Source: Plasmodium coatneyi (Eukaryota; Apicomplexa; Aconoidasida; Haemosporida; Plasmodiidae). Taken from it: DNA of 64,000 nucleotides. Shown here one piece after another: positions 1-10,810 of the stretch. The position numbers were made by a program, and so were the translations under genes. The stretch lies in NCBI RefSeq assembly GCF_001680005.1, contig NC_033561.1, forward strand, positions 558,001 to 622,000. The letters are read 5' to 3'. The notes beneath the pieces were generated by a model. The model saw nothing but the letters and a program-made list of their open reading frames with translations. It ran no database searches and had not been told where the DNA came from. The number at the start of each line of letters is the position of its first letter. The first letter of the stretch is position 1.

Positions 1-35
1 CAATAATACCTCCTTTTGCTTTTCTTTTCTTTTAG

Positions 36-257
36 CATAAGCCATTCTTCTTTAAGAGGAATAATCACATTGGGGTAGGAAGAAGGAAGAAACGATCTGC
101 CATTAGGAGTGAATTCAACAAATTCCCAGAGGAAGACACCTCAACAACAGAAATGGACTATTCTACAACAACGGGTGACACGGACTCTTCCACAGAATAT
201 TCTATTCCACCATACACCACCATCACCACTGCAACAAGAACACAATCATTTAGATGA
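36..257 (+). CDS. KIR/pir variant antigen, last exon only (5' part outside window)
   Basis: This is a terminal exon. A pyrimidine-rich stretch ending in AG at 34-35 precedes an open frame of 73 codons that stops with TGA at 255-257. The peptide starts HKPFFFKRNN, continues with a basic patch (GRRKKRS), and ends in a Ser/Thr/Asp-rich tail with repeats such as DTSTTEMDYSTTTG. This is the same architecture as the last exons of the three complete KIR genes in this window: the cytoplasmic side of the single membrane span, a basic stretch, then a Ser/Thr tail. KIR proteins belong to the pir superfamily of antigens exported to the infected red cell. The exons encoding the extracellular domain and membrane segment lie upstream of the window. 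Family assignment rests on similarity to its neighbours, and the intron upstream cannot be seen. Confidence 0.8.
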   Translation, partial: HKPFFFKRNNHIGVGRRKKRSAIRSEFNKFPEEDTSTTEMDYSTTTGDTDSSTEYSIPPYTTITTATRTQSFR

Positions 258-1430
258 ATGAACATCTACCAACAGCATGGGAAGGGGAGGAGGAACAAAT
301 AATAGTAGGAACCGGCACAAAAATGTAGGTTATCAGAACATGTAGAGCATTGGAATGTAATGTTCCCCCATGGGAATTGTAATTAATATGTAATGTCCTC
401 CCCCCCTCCTGAAAGGAAGGGAAGGGAACAATAAATAAATGATCACCATGCACACAAAGTCCGCACAGTTCACACACAAAATTCATAGAGTGTGTAAGGA
501 ATGGAAGGATATATATATTTTTTTCCTTTTATTTCTTCCTCTTTCGTACATTTCTTTTTTCTTTTTCATATATTCACTCAAAGAAAAAGAAGGAAAAAAG
601 AGGAAAAAAACAATTATTAAAAAAAAAAAAAATTATTAAGAATAAAAAAAATAAAAAATGAAAGGGAAGGTAAAAGGTAGTGTACATAAAATTTAACCAA
701 TATTAATGAAGAAGGGGGGAAGGGAGTAGTAAAATGCTCAATATGTGGAATTGGGTGTATATGCTACGTAGAAAAATTTGTAAGTGAAAAATCTGAACGG
801 AAGGTAAGGAATATTATTATATAATCCGAATATAATAGGCTAAAATTGTTCATTAGAAGGAAAGAATTTTCACTTTAGGAGGAAGGGGAAAAATTATATT
901 TCAGAAGGAAAGAGGAAAAAGGAACAAATAAGGAATAGTAATGGAATAGTAAGGAATAGTGTGAAAAAAATAAAAGTACTCTTGCAAAATCTAAATGTGT
1001 AGGAGAAACAAGGAAGAAGATCAAATACATAAGGAGCACACCACATGAAAGCATCGTTTCTTCCCACCTAATAAACTTACCATCATCATCATCATTTTCT
1101 TCCTTCTACACTTAGTGCATCATATTTTATATAAGTAATACATATAAATAATATATAAATTTATATGTACAATTCAAGTTTTAGAAAGAAATTATGATCC
1201 TTAAAGAAGGAAGGTGGAGGAGTGGAATAAATACTTTTAAGTGTGTGGGGGGAAGGGATTAGGAACTTAGTATACATAATGTTATCATATGTTTACAGGA
1301 ATGTGTGTAAAGAATAATTTTGCCTAACTTTCCAGACCTAGTAGGATAGGCTAAAGACAAAAATTACGTAGAGCACACTGTACAGAGAAATATACACGAA
1401 GAATAAGAAATGAGTAAGGAACCTGGAAGG
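258..1430. other. intergenic region between two KIR genes
   Basis: This stretch of about 1.2 kb has no supported gene. It is AT-rich and purine-rich on the plus strand, with GGAAGG/GAAAGG-rich segments (about 690-1010) and short ATATAT runs near 1130-1170. It should contain the 3' UTR of the KIR gene ending at 257 and the promoter of the KIR gene starting near 1431. The short open frames here are low complexity and have no splice-supported context. Confidence 0.6.
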
Positions 1431-3507
1431 ATGGCAACGCCGGTAAATAGAGAAATAATATAAGCGCACTATATTATATATAGTACATTAGGTGAATGTG
1501 TACACAATATTAATACATACATATATATATTATTTCTTAACATCCGCAGGCAGACTGCTTCAAGGACACGAATTTCAGTACTATAAGTCAAAATTTTAAC
1601 TCATGGGTAGAAAAAAATGAATGTGGTAGCACGCAGCAGAGAATAAAGAAGGAGATGGAGAACATATTGGACACACATGAAATTTCTGGAACACAGAAGA
1701 GAGAAATTACAGACGCATGGTGTAGTATAAAGAGTCCGAAGGAAGGAAATAAACCACCAGATGGGGTGGACTGCTCCTTTCTCTATTATTGGTTCGGGGG
1801 AAAAGTGGCAAGCGCAATAGAGGAGGATAACCAGAAGTTTAAGAGTCTTATGGGAGAAATATATAAAAAGGTGAAAGGGGTAAGTAGTGTCCAGGGATGT
1901 GAAAGTGCGTGGCCTAGTGTAACGACAGAGCAATTTGAGAACCTAAGGAAATTATACGAATATATGAAATATTATGTACACATGAAGAGTAAAATGGGAC
2001 AGGGAGGAAGTGGAGTGTGTTCCTTCGTATACCAGCAATACGTGCGAGATGCTGCCGAGGCCTGTAGTAAAATGAGAGAATATTGTAAATGTAATACTAA
2101 TGCGAATAGGGATTATTGTAAGGAATTCCGTGGAATGTTCCCGAAGGGAGACAGTACGAACCTGGAACAACTTATGCAGGAGTTAGGTATGGGTACATGG
2201 AACCCTGAGGAAACAGTAGGAACGTGTTCCCCTACAAACCCTGCATCAGGTAACAAATATGGCCGAAAATATTATTACAGAAAACGCACATGCCGAAAGG
2301 GGACCTGCACCCTGCAGGTGCATCTGCAACATTTTCATATCATGTTTTGTTTGTATATTTCCTCCCCTCCCCCCTCTTCTTCTCTATTATAATTAACCGA
2401 CACCGATATATATTTTTCCTCCTCTTTTTTTTTTTTTTTTGTATTTATTACTTACACTTAGGTGATCTTCCTAATGCTGATACCAAGGACCATATTCCTG
2501 GAAAAGCTGGTTCTGGTTCACAAGTCCCAACAGAAACAAAGAAACTTGAAGAGAATGAAGTTATTCCCTCTACGGTGGATACTCCAGATGTGGGTGGTGT
2601 TGCTGTTGCAGCAGTAGCAGTGTTAGCACTTCCGGCGGCTGCCTTCTTCCTACATAAGGTAATTATAATTATAGTAAAATTATAAATAAAATAATTTTTT
2701 CAGCATTATTTTTATAGGAATAATAAATATGTAAAAAGAAAAAGTGCCTTTAGTTACATATATATATATATGGTATGTGTGCTACATATATGTGTTTCAA
2801 ACCTCCCTTAACAACCTTCCCTTCCACCCCTAACAACCATTCCTTCCACCACTTTAAAAACTCATCTCCCACCCAAGCACCAAACAACCCACCTACCACC
2901 TATAACCTAACAACTTTCCTTCTACCATCACCCTGAACAAACTTTCTAACACCCCTAACAAACTTCCCTTCCACCCCTAACAATCCACCTACAACCCACC
3001 TAACAACATTCCCTTCCACCTAACAACATTCCCTTCCACCTACCAACCTACCACCTACCACCTAACAACCTTTCTTCCACCTAACAACCGACCTACCACC
3101 AACCACCCCTAACAGAACCGTCCTTGCACCAACCACCCCTAACAGAACCTTCCTTGCAGCAAACACCCTTCTTTCCTTCCACCTTAACAGAATGTTTCTT
3201 TTCTTTTCCTTCTTAGTATACCAATTTATTTTCTGGACTACCGGGAACACTCTCCCCCAAAAGAAAAAGAAGATCAGCCAGATCTAACTTTGACAACACA
3301 TCCAACGAGGACGACACCTCAACATACGAATCAACGTATGATTCAACGGACGCTTCGACAGTAGCAGACTCAACAGATGGAGCATCTACCATATATAATG
3401 ATGAGGCACCACGACCAACGTCATCTACCAGAAGAGGAAGAACAGCAGCAGCAACAAATACTGCACCAGGTCATCAGCGGAAGAATGTAGCTTATCAACG
3501 TATGTGA
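1431..3507 (+). CDS. KIR/pir variant antigen, four exons
   Basis: Predicted exons are 1431-1442, 1550-2249, 2462-2658 and 3217-3507 (1200 nt, 399 aa). An in-frame ATG at 1410 would add seven residues. The start MATP-ADCFKDTNF, with a tiny first exon, is typical of pir genes. Exon 2 encodes the Cys-containing extracellular domain with the hallmark FLYYWFGG motif. Exon 3 carries a linker and the single hydrophobic span (VAVAAVAVLALPAAAFFLH). Exon 4 encodes a basic cytoplasmic patch (SPKRKRRSAR) and an acidic Ser/Thr-rich tail ending in YQRM. pir proteins are multigene variant antigens of infected red cells. The last intron (2659-3216) is a C-rich degenerate repeat. This gene has one more intron (2250-2461) than the other two KIR genes here, which keep domain and membrane span in one exon. 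The exon 2 donor was chosen because its phase joins exon 3; another donor at 2318 is out of phase. Confidence 0.85.
2659..3216 (+). repeat. C-rich degenerate repeat inside KIR intron
   Basis: The last intron of the KIR gene is built from imperfect short units related to CCTAACAACC, CTTCCACC and ACCTACCACC, roughly from 2810 to 3190. The coding strand is almost free of G, so the template strand is G-rich. The GTAATT donor at 2659 and the TTCTTAG acceptor ending at 3216 flank the array. The units resemble diverged telomere-type repeats (complement of GGGTTYA-like motifs). The same strand bias is present in the matching introns of the other KIR genes. Confidence 0.75.
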
Positions 3508-3945
3508 AAAATACACATTGTGTGTGGAATGTGGAACATCGAATGAATATAATGTTCCCTTCCTCAAGTATTATAAGGACGTACACTTTTTTTTAAGTGC
3601 CTTGTGCCACAGAAAGTATGATATAACACAGTGTCTGAAAGAATAAAAATTAATGGAAGAATGAGCGGGGTTGGAATATAGATTACTGTATAGCATATAA
3701 TGTACCCTTCCTTCAGCAAATATACAAGGACTTGCAATGTTAGGGTGAATTATCTGCAATAAATGTATGAAATATAAAAGAAGAGCATTACAAAATTCTG
3801 AAGGAACAAAGAAAAAGAATTGAGAAAAAATATTGAAGTGTAAAAGAATGAAGCAAAAAAAGGAAAAAAAGGAATAAGGGAAAAAAAAAAAAAAAAAGAA
3901 GAAAAAAAAAGTTGAATGAATGAGTGGGAGTGTGTGACATTTCAC
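3508..3945. other. KIR 3' flank, no gene seen
   Basis: This region of about 440 bases lies downstream of the KIR stop codon. It contains A-rich purine runs (AAAAAGG-type, about 3840-3910) and no open frame with splice or protein support. It probably holds the KIR 3' UTR and polyadenylation region. Confidence 0.5.
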
Positions 3946-4560
3946 ACTTAAGGTATAGGATTTCGCATTTGGGAGGGTTTGTAGGATTTTGCATTTTAGG
4001 GTGCATGTGTAGGATTTCGCATTTTAGGGGTTGCATGTGTAGGATTTCGCATTTTAGGGGTGTGTATGTGTAGGATTTCGTATTTTAGGGGTGTGTTTGT
4101 AGGATTTCGCATTTTAGGGTTTAGGGTTTAGCGTTTAAGGTTGCTTGTTTCATGGTGTAAGGACTACAATTGTGGGCTGGTACTTTAGCTGTTTTAGGGT
4201 GTAAGGACAACAATGTGGTCTGGTACTTTAACTGTTTCAGGTTATAAGGACAACAATGTTGGCCTGGTATTTAGGTGTTTTAGGGTGTAAGAACAACATT
4301 TGTGGCCTGGTATTTAGGTGTTTTAGGGTGTAAGAACAACATTTGTGGCCTGGTATTTAGCTGTTTTATGGTGTAAGGACAACAATGTGGTCTGGTATTT
4401 AGCTGTTTTATGGTGTAAGGACAACAATGTGGTCTGGTATTTAGCTGTTTTAAGGTGTAAGGACAACACTGTGGTCTGGTATTTAGCTGTTTTAAGGTGT
4501 AAGGACAACAAGGTGGTCGGGTGTTTAGCTGTTCTAGGGAGGGGTATGAATCTTGAAGTG
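3946..4560. repeat. telomere-like and 42-bp minisatellite field
   Basis: Two adjoining arrays are visible. From about 3950 to 4130, copies of a unit near GTAGGATTTCGCATTTTAGGG recur five or six times with variable spacers. The field passes through a direct telomere-like stretch (TTTAGGGTTTAGGGTTTAG, about 4113-4131). From about 4140 to 4540 a tandem array follows, built on TGTTTTAGGGTGTAAGGACAACAATGTGGTCTGGTATTTAGC-like copies. Its best-conserved period is 42 bp, so one frame stays open by chance and reads as a 14-residue periodic peptide. Both arrays are G-rich on the plus strand. Chromosome-internal GGGTTYA-type repeats next to KIR and SICAvar genes are a known feature of P. knowlesi. Confidence 0.85.
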
Positions 4561-4862
4561 TGAATACAAAAAAAAAAAAAAAAAAAGAGAAGGAAAAGAA
4601 AGAAAGGAAAAAAAAAAAAAAATAGCAAAGGAAAAGAAAAAAAACATCGTACAGATGGATGCTTCCTTCTTGACCTATTATGACGAATATTTCATTTAAA
4701 AGAAAGAAGAACCTACGAATAGATATAATTCTTGTATTTGAATTTCTTCAATTATAATTTGTTTTTGAAAAATTGTACCGTATTTTATTTCAATTTAAAA
4801 TACTCACAAATTCCTTCTTCCTTTTATATATACATATATATGTATAACATCCATAACAAAAC

Positions 4863-5720
4863 ATGGTACATTCAAGCAGAACAACAACAATAACAGTCAA
4901 TGGCCCCCTACAAGGAGCGCTGCAATCCCAGAGTGGTAGCGGCCAAATTGCAGTAGCTAGTAAGGAAAATGGAGTGGACGAAAAGAAGTATGCACGTGGA
5001 TCATCCTTCTTCACCAAGAAAGTTGCTGTGCTCTTTCTTGTTTCTGCTTATATTTTTTTAAAGGTGAGTCGCTGCTCCCCCACCACCACCAACACACAGA
5101 GGCAAGACACAGAAAAAAAAAGGTGGAAAGGAGGGTGATTCATCAAATATGGGTGTATAGGGGGGGATACAGGTTGTACACATTGCACGTGGTGTATATG
5201 TTACGCGCGTTACGCGTTCGAACTCACGCCACCTTCGCCCGGCTCCCCCATTTTGCACCTCAGGAGGAGCAGTACTTCAACTGGCAGTACTACAAATTTC
5301 CCGTGCCGCCGAACCACACGTTCGTTGGGTTACCGATTCATTTTTCGACCATCGGTAAGTTGCGCAGCCGTTGATCGGTTGGGAAGTTGACCGCTTGATG
5401 ATGGCAACTTGGCTGAGGGGTACCAAAATGGTCAAGGAGGATTTTACTTGGCATCCCTTCACGCCACCCCACTTGCGAAACGCGGGAAAATTAAAAATGG
5501 AAGAAATGAAGTTTCCGCGCAGCAAAGCACCAAAAAGGGTGGTGTGTTGCCCTAGTTAAGTTGCCTAAACGTAGGTGCACACGGAGCGTGAGAAAATTTT
5601 GCGCATGCGGGGGGGAGGTGGAAAATGTCGTCACGCTTAGCCCTCTTCTCACACTTTGCATACTTTGTGCACCTTGTACATCTTGACCGCCTTCAAACAA
5701 AAGCTACAACTGCAGCGTGA
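4863..5720 (+). CDS. small single-pass membrane protein, unknown function
   Basis: Predicted exons are 4863-5063, 5264-5354 and, less surely, 5641-5720 (372 nt, 123 aa). Exon 1 begins MVHSSRTTTITVNG, followed by a Ser/Gly/Gln-rich segment, a basic stretch (EKKYARGSSFFTKK) and a hydrophobic span (VAVLFLVSAYIFL). It ends at a strong GTGAGT donor. Exon 2 (after CACCTCAG) encodes a distinctive aromatic segment, EEQYFNWQYYKFPVPPNH, and ends at GTAAGT. The third exon keeps phase and reaches a stop, but its acceptor is weak, so the C-terminus is doubtful. A short basic-hydrophobic protein of this shape could sit in an organelle membrane. I do not recognise the family. The 3' end as modelled overlaps the end of the opposite-strand membrane-protein gene by 17 bases. 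Confidence 0.55.
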
Positions 5721-8136
5721 CTATGTTTGGCTCAATTGACTTCACCTGGTTCGGGAATACCGCAATTTTCCGCACAGCCGAGTTGCCTTGGGCGCCTATT
5801 TTTCTTTTGTAAATGTAGTAGCAAATAAGGATGCTGACCAAAATGGGGATGAATATACACACGTATAGGGTGTACAGCCCTCGGTAACCCAGAAGGCACA
5901 TATCGCATTCATCGCTGTGTTCGAACTTGTCAAAATTGATGATGTCCTGGGGGGAGGGAAGAAAAAAAAAAAAAAAAAAAAAATAGCAATGTGGGGGAAC
6001 CTATTCAGGGGGTAGTAAGGCTAGGGCCGTTCGCAGTACAAGCTGTTATGATATCTTGGGAAGAAGACACGCTTAGGAAGTGGCAACAAGGGGGAGGCAA
6101 TTTTACCCCCACTGCACTACTTCCCTGCCGTGACGGCTTTTTGCCCTTACGTCTCGCTCGAATAGGAGGACGACCTCGTACAGCCCCTGCGTGACATTCA
6201 TAATACGCTCGGCGATTTTCTCGGAGGCGATTTGATTCTTGTTATCCTCCGCTTTGTCAATGGACAGGTAGAGGAGCTTCTTGTTCGGCTTTAATAAGTC
6301 TAAAATTTTGAACAAAATGTAGGTGCTAAGTCCCCTGGAAAAGAAGCCTTGAAAAATGGGAGGCTGCGATTCTTTGGTGTAAATGCAAGAACCCATGATT
6401 TTGATTCTCTCTTTGTTGGAATCCAAATTGGCTAGAAAAATATCCTTTGGAAAAACAAAATTGTGGATCTGTTCTAGTAAAACATCCACATGGGTGTCTG
6501 TATTAACCAGCAGAATGAGACTTAACGTTATGTCTTCCTCAGGAGTCAGAGCCCCTTTTGTCATATCGATATTCTGTGAATAAAGGGGTTCAAATATGAC
6601 ACCAGATTGACCAGAGGATAATTCTGACGAGGAAGACAAAACGGATTCATATATGATGGACTTATATATAAAATCAGAGTTATAGTAGTACATCCTTTTT
6701 GTATGACTTTCTATATTGTACTGTTTTAAAATACGTATTAATAGAATTCCTTCATTTATCTTTAGGTCATTCTTGTAGACCCTCTCGACTAAGGGATAAA
6801 AAATGTTCTCCATGTTGTAGTTCCTCGACTTCATCGTCCCCTTTTTCGTTCGTATGTAAATAGGTACCACTTCTATATAGTGGAAGTACTCACTCTCATC
6901 AGGCACTTGATAAAATAAAAACATATTTAAGAAAATGAAGAAATTTCGAAGCAGTTTCTTTCCATACTTTTTTTTCAAATGAATCTCATCGTGCAGCTCC
7001 AGGATGTTTTCGTCGTTTACTGATATGAAGTCAAATTTGTCCACCACCTTCAGGAACACGTTTATCTCCTTTTTGTATATATTGGCTATAGTAATGTTGT
7101 GCTCGTTCATTTGCAGCATGAAGAAGTTGAAAAAGTTCAGCGTCTTCCACAGGGCCTGCCGCATTTCCTGCGTGTACAGTTTGGTAGTTATGTCTGCACG
7201 GGGGGGTGGTCATAAACGTAAGTCATGTCAGGGGGGCATAGAGAGGGGAGAGTAGTTCCCACCGATAAATAGCACATATCTCTACTCGGTCCACCGAACG
7301 ATCGCGCGTCAGAAAGCCTCGTGAGAGAGGATACCCACCCTCCTATTGGCGTCTTATCCCATCGCACCTGCTTCCTCCAGCAAGAAAGGAACAACGGTCA
7401 TGTGCAGACTGACCTCCTCGACCGAGAAGATATGATTGGTGCATATGTCCATCTCCAGGTTGGACACGCGGTTGAAGGTGAAGTCGGACAGCCGCAGCTC
7501 GTTGTACATTTCGAGAAGACCCATGTCATAGTTCCTCATGTTCGCCTCGATTTCGGCCGTCTGGGTGGGGGGAAGTGAATGGGGTTGCGGGCGGTGTGGT
7601 GTCTGTTTGGCTCAACGCAGGAAAGTGCCCACTCCAGCCAAGCTTCTCGCGCACGAAGAATTACCGCGGATAGCAACAAATCCATGAGGTCGAACTCGAA
7701 GAACAACCACACGTTTCTATCCGCCCTCTTCTGCCGCAACCGCAGCAAGTTGTGCTTCACGAGGAATATCGCCTTCCTGTATTTTTCATCCTCATGTGAC
7801 TCGAAAACGTCTTGCGTTAGTGTGCACCGCAATGCGTTGTACAGGTAGAGTAGAGCGAAGTTCGAGAACCCCTTGGATTCGTCCATCACGCTGTAGTTCC
7901 GCATGGTATGTCTGATTCTGTCCACGGACAGGAGTTCCTCTTTAGGGGGGGAAAAGAAGCGGCGGTGGGTGCAGAACTGGCGAGGTGAAGCGTTTCCCAT
8001 TTTTTCTTTCATTCGCACGCAGAAAAGTTAGTAACCATGTGGCCACATTTTACCCGTCTCACATACCGTTGATAATTCGCTTTGTAAAAAAGAGGCAAAC
8101 CAAAAGGGAGACATACACGAGGTAGAGTTCCTTCAT
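5704..8136 (-). CDS. conserved type I membrane protein, unknown function
   Basis: Five exons on the minus strand join in phase: 8136-8067, 7939-7665, 7560-7368, 7193-6151 and 5946-5704 (1824 nt, 607 aa). Exon 1 is a clear signal peptide (MKELYLVYVSLLVCLFF). The long middle is a globular, probably lumenal domain without obvious repeats. The last exon carries a membrane span (LYTLYVCIFIPILVSILICY) followed by a basic tail (KRKIG) of about 30 residues ending in TLQL. The topology is thus signal peptide, large lumenal or extracellular part, single span, short cytosolic tail. I do not recognise the family. Type I subunits of ER complexes such as GPI transamidase have this size and topology, but no diagnostic motif was seen. 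It lies among KIR genes but is itself not KIR-like, so it is probably a conserved single-copy gene. Confidence 0.8.
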
Positions 8137-8569
8137 GATTTAGCGCGTTGGGTTGTTGGGGATTATCTACATCCCGGCATGCGTAGGGGTGGGCGGAGAG
8201 TAATGGGTAAGCAAAATGGCCCATACATATGCAGGGCACATTTAAAAGAGGGGAGTATAAGACAAATGCCGCATGCACTGGGCTGCGCCGGGGAGGAGGC
8301 AAGCAAAATGGGAAAAAAAAAAAATATATATATAATAAAAAAAGGGCAATCTGTATAAGCATAACAACATAGTGAAACATCCGTTTGGCGTTGCTCCCTC
8401 AAGCCAAGTTCACTTGAAAAAAAAAAAAAAAAAAAAAGGACAAATCTGCACATGACTAAATCGCCATGGAGTGTGGTTGTTCTTCCATCCACGAAAGCGT
8501 GCGCACAGAAGGGGGCATTCCCATGTATACCACATCACGAAAACGTAAAAGCGAAACTGCACGTCACTC
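8137..8569. other. short intergenic region
   Basis: About 430 bases separate two minus-strand genes. The region contains two poly(A) runs (about 8310-8345 and 8415-8440). It should hold the promoter and 5' UTR of the membrane-protein gene and the 3' UTR of the RimM gene. No coding region is supported. Confidence 0.5.
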
Positions 8570-10810
8570 TTACGCCTTTTTCTGGTCGTCCAACAAAAAA
8601 ATGGTTGATATGTCGAGGTACATTTGCTTAAGTTCGTAGTTTACTGATCTTATCGTTTTTTCCTTCACGATGGGGATGTAGAAGCTGGGTAGATGGTGGG
8701 GGGGAATGAACGAAGCAGGAATGCGGGATGTTGTAAGTGATGGAGCACATAAGTTTGTAGAGAGGAAAAAAATAATCACACACATGGGAATATACTCTAA
8801 TAGGGGTGAACGAACTATAAAGGCTCCCTCCTGTGCAGATAAATTATGATTCTTTTCGCATAAAAATTTTAGCTGGGTTGCGCTTTTTTTTTTGACTTAC
8901 TAGTCGATATGCTTCAGCTTGGAGACCGTGTTCCTGTCCACCTCGTATAGTTTTTCCTTGGGGGAGTTCGCCTGGGATGCGTTAAACAGCAGTTCCTCAT
9001 CCGTGGGAAAGTGCGAACTTTCGTGTTCGCTCGCCTCCCGGAGGTCTTCGTACACATCTTCACAGAAGTCACACTTGTAAATCTTCTTGTAGGAGCAGCC
9101 TTCAAAGTTATCAAGCGAGTCGTAGTAGTTCTTGTCGCCCTTCACCGGTTCGTCTAGGACGTGGTCGTTCTTATCGTCGTGCTCAGAGTGGTACTTTTCC
9201 GCGAATGGTTCACCGCTTAGCGAGCCTTCCGGCTGACTCGTGACGGAAAAGCCTTTCCGGTTGATGAGCACCCTGACGGGGTTCCCCTGCCCCTCTGTGG
9301 GAAAGGACGACGCCGCGGATCGCATGGCGTACATCTGGGCAGAAGTCATAATGTGGAAAACCTTCTGCAGAGAAATGTCCTTCTTGAGCTCAATTTTAAT
9401 TAAATCGTCTGCAATGCTCTGTGTGGATTTCTTACATATATAGTCGTACTTGGAAACAAAGGAGAGGACTTTACCTATGCAGGTATTCATAAGGTCATTA
9501 AAAACGTATATGTCAAAGTTCAGTAGGTCAGTAGATATGTACTGGTTTTCACTTAAGTCTGGGAATTTCCTTTTATCATCACAAATTAGACAAGACTTTA
9601 ATTTAAGTGCATCTGTCCTCGAATTTATTCCTTCAATTTTTACGTACAGAAATCCTACCTTTAGGGATTCTTTCACATCTGCCAGTTTAATTGGCAAAGG
9701 GTATGGATACGTATTCATAAATAAATACCTATACATATTTTTCTTGAATCTAATATCGTTAAATGTTGTGAAGCTCACTACCTTTAGCCATCCCTGTAAC
9801 CCATGCACTCCTACAATTTCTCCTATCACTGTGAAGGAGTTCATTATTGATACATTCCTACTAGTGTGGTTATTAGTTGTGTAATTCTCGTCCGTTTTGT
9901 CGCTGTTTTTACTACCTATGGGTGAAGAACTTCCTTTTTTATCCGTGTCTATCGCTAGATCCAGCTCGTTGGGCCTATTTCGATCCGCGTAATAGTTAGC
10001 GATAAAAAATTCAGGCAAGTTGGCATGCTCATTTTGTGCGCCTTTTCTCATGCGATTTGTGAGGAGATCACCCTCAGTTTCGATGGGTGCGATGGGAGGA
10101 AATTCACTGAGGGGCATTCCCTTTGAAGGAAAACGCTCCCCATTGTGCCCACCTTTCAATTCACCTTCTCTTGTTTTTTTTTTTATGTAACCTGCTTTGG
10201 AGTACTTGCTCCTTTTATAATACTTAGTGTCGGTTAGGAAAATCCTCTCGCATTCTGCCTCCTCCTTCTGCTCGGTCGACACAACAGATTCGCTTGTTTT
10301 GTTGGGAAGGCGCGGATGTATGCATTCGCCTGTGGACATCTCGTGGTTTGCATCGAGGGGATAACTTTGTCCATTAGATGAGAACACTTGGATGGAACGA
10401 ACAGGGAGGTACCTTCCTCGGACACAATTTACGTGCTGCCTATTCGGACGAGCTGTCTGATCACTTTGGTTCGTTTCACCTATATGTGCACCTACACGGA
10501 AGAATAGGAAGGAGACTCTCTTCCCCACCAGGTTGCTTCCATCACGTTGGTTATGAAGACCATATCTTTGCACAAACAATTCATTCTTTTTACGTCTCGC
10601 GGTGAGTCTTCTACGGAGGGAAGAATATTTTCCGCCAGGCCTCTTAACGAAGCTATTGGGGATAACGTATTCTGTGCAGGCATACCCCCCTTTTGTTGTG
10701 GCGGCTTCTATTGTCGCTTCTTTCCACGTGAAGGGAAGCCAACACCTGGCTAACTCCGTCAGTGTCAGAACTGCGATAACCTTTTTCAGTCTTGACAAGC
10801 ATCTTTTCAT
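8570..10810 (-). CDS. RimM-type ribosome maturation factor with C2H2 zinc finger, probably apicoplast
   Basis: Two exons: 10810-8901 and 8684-8570 (2025 nt, 674 aa). The N-terminus has a hydrophobic segment (VIAVLTLTELARCWLPF) followed by a basic region, as in apicoplast bipartite leaders. A long variable region follows, then the RimM N-domain from about residue 323 (TVIGEIVGVHGLQGWLKV) and a PRC-barrel from about 423. RimM assists 30S subunit maturation, consistent with an organelle ribosome. Inside the PRC-barrel sits an insertion ending in a canonical C-X2-C-X12-H-X3-H finger (about residues 580-600, CDFC...HESSH). The barrel strand and C-terminus (YFYIPIVKEKTIRSVNYEL) come from exon 2. 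The apparent TAG stop at 8901-8899 is not used: TA is the end of exon 1 and the G begins the GTAAGT donor. Confidence 0.85.

Noticed and set aside
2250..2280. 31-base mini-intron in the KIR gene at 1431
   Set aside because: GTAACA to TTACAG could be read as an intron, but 31 bases is below workable length. The 212-base intron to 2461 fits phase better.
4345..4563. Repeat-encoded open frames on both strands
   Set aside because: They exist only because the 42-bp minisatellite unit is divisible by three. No start context, splice sites or homology.
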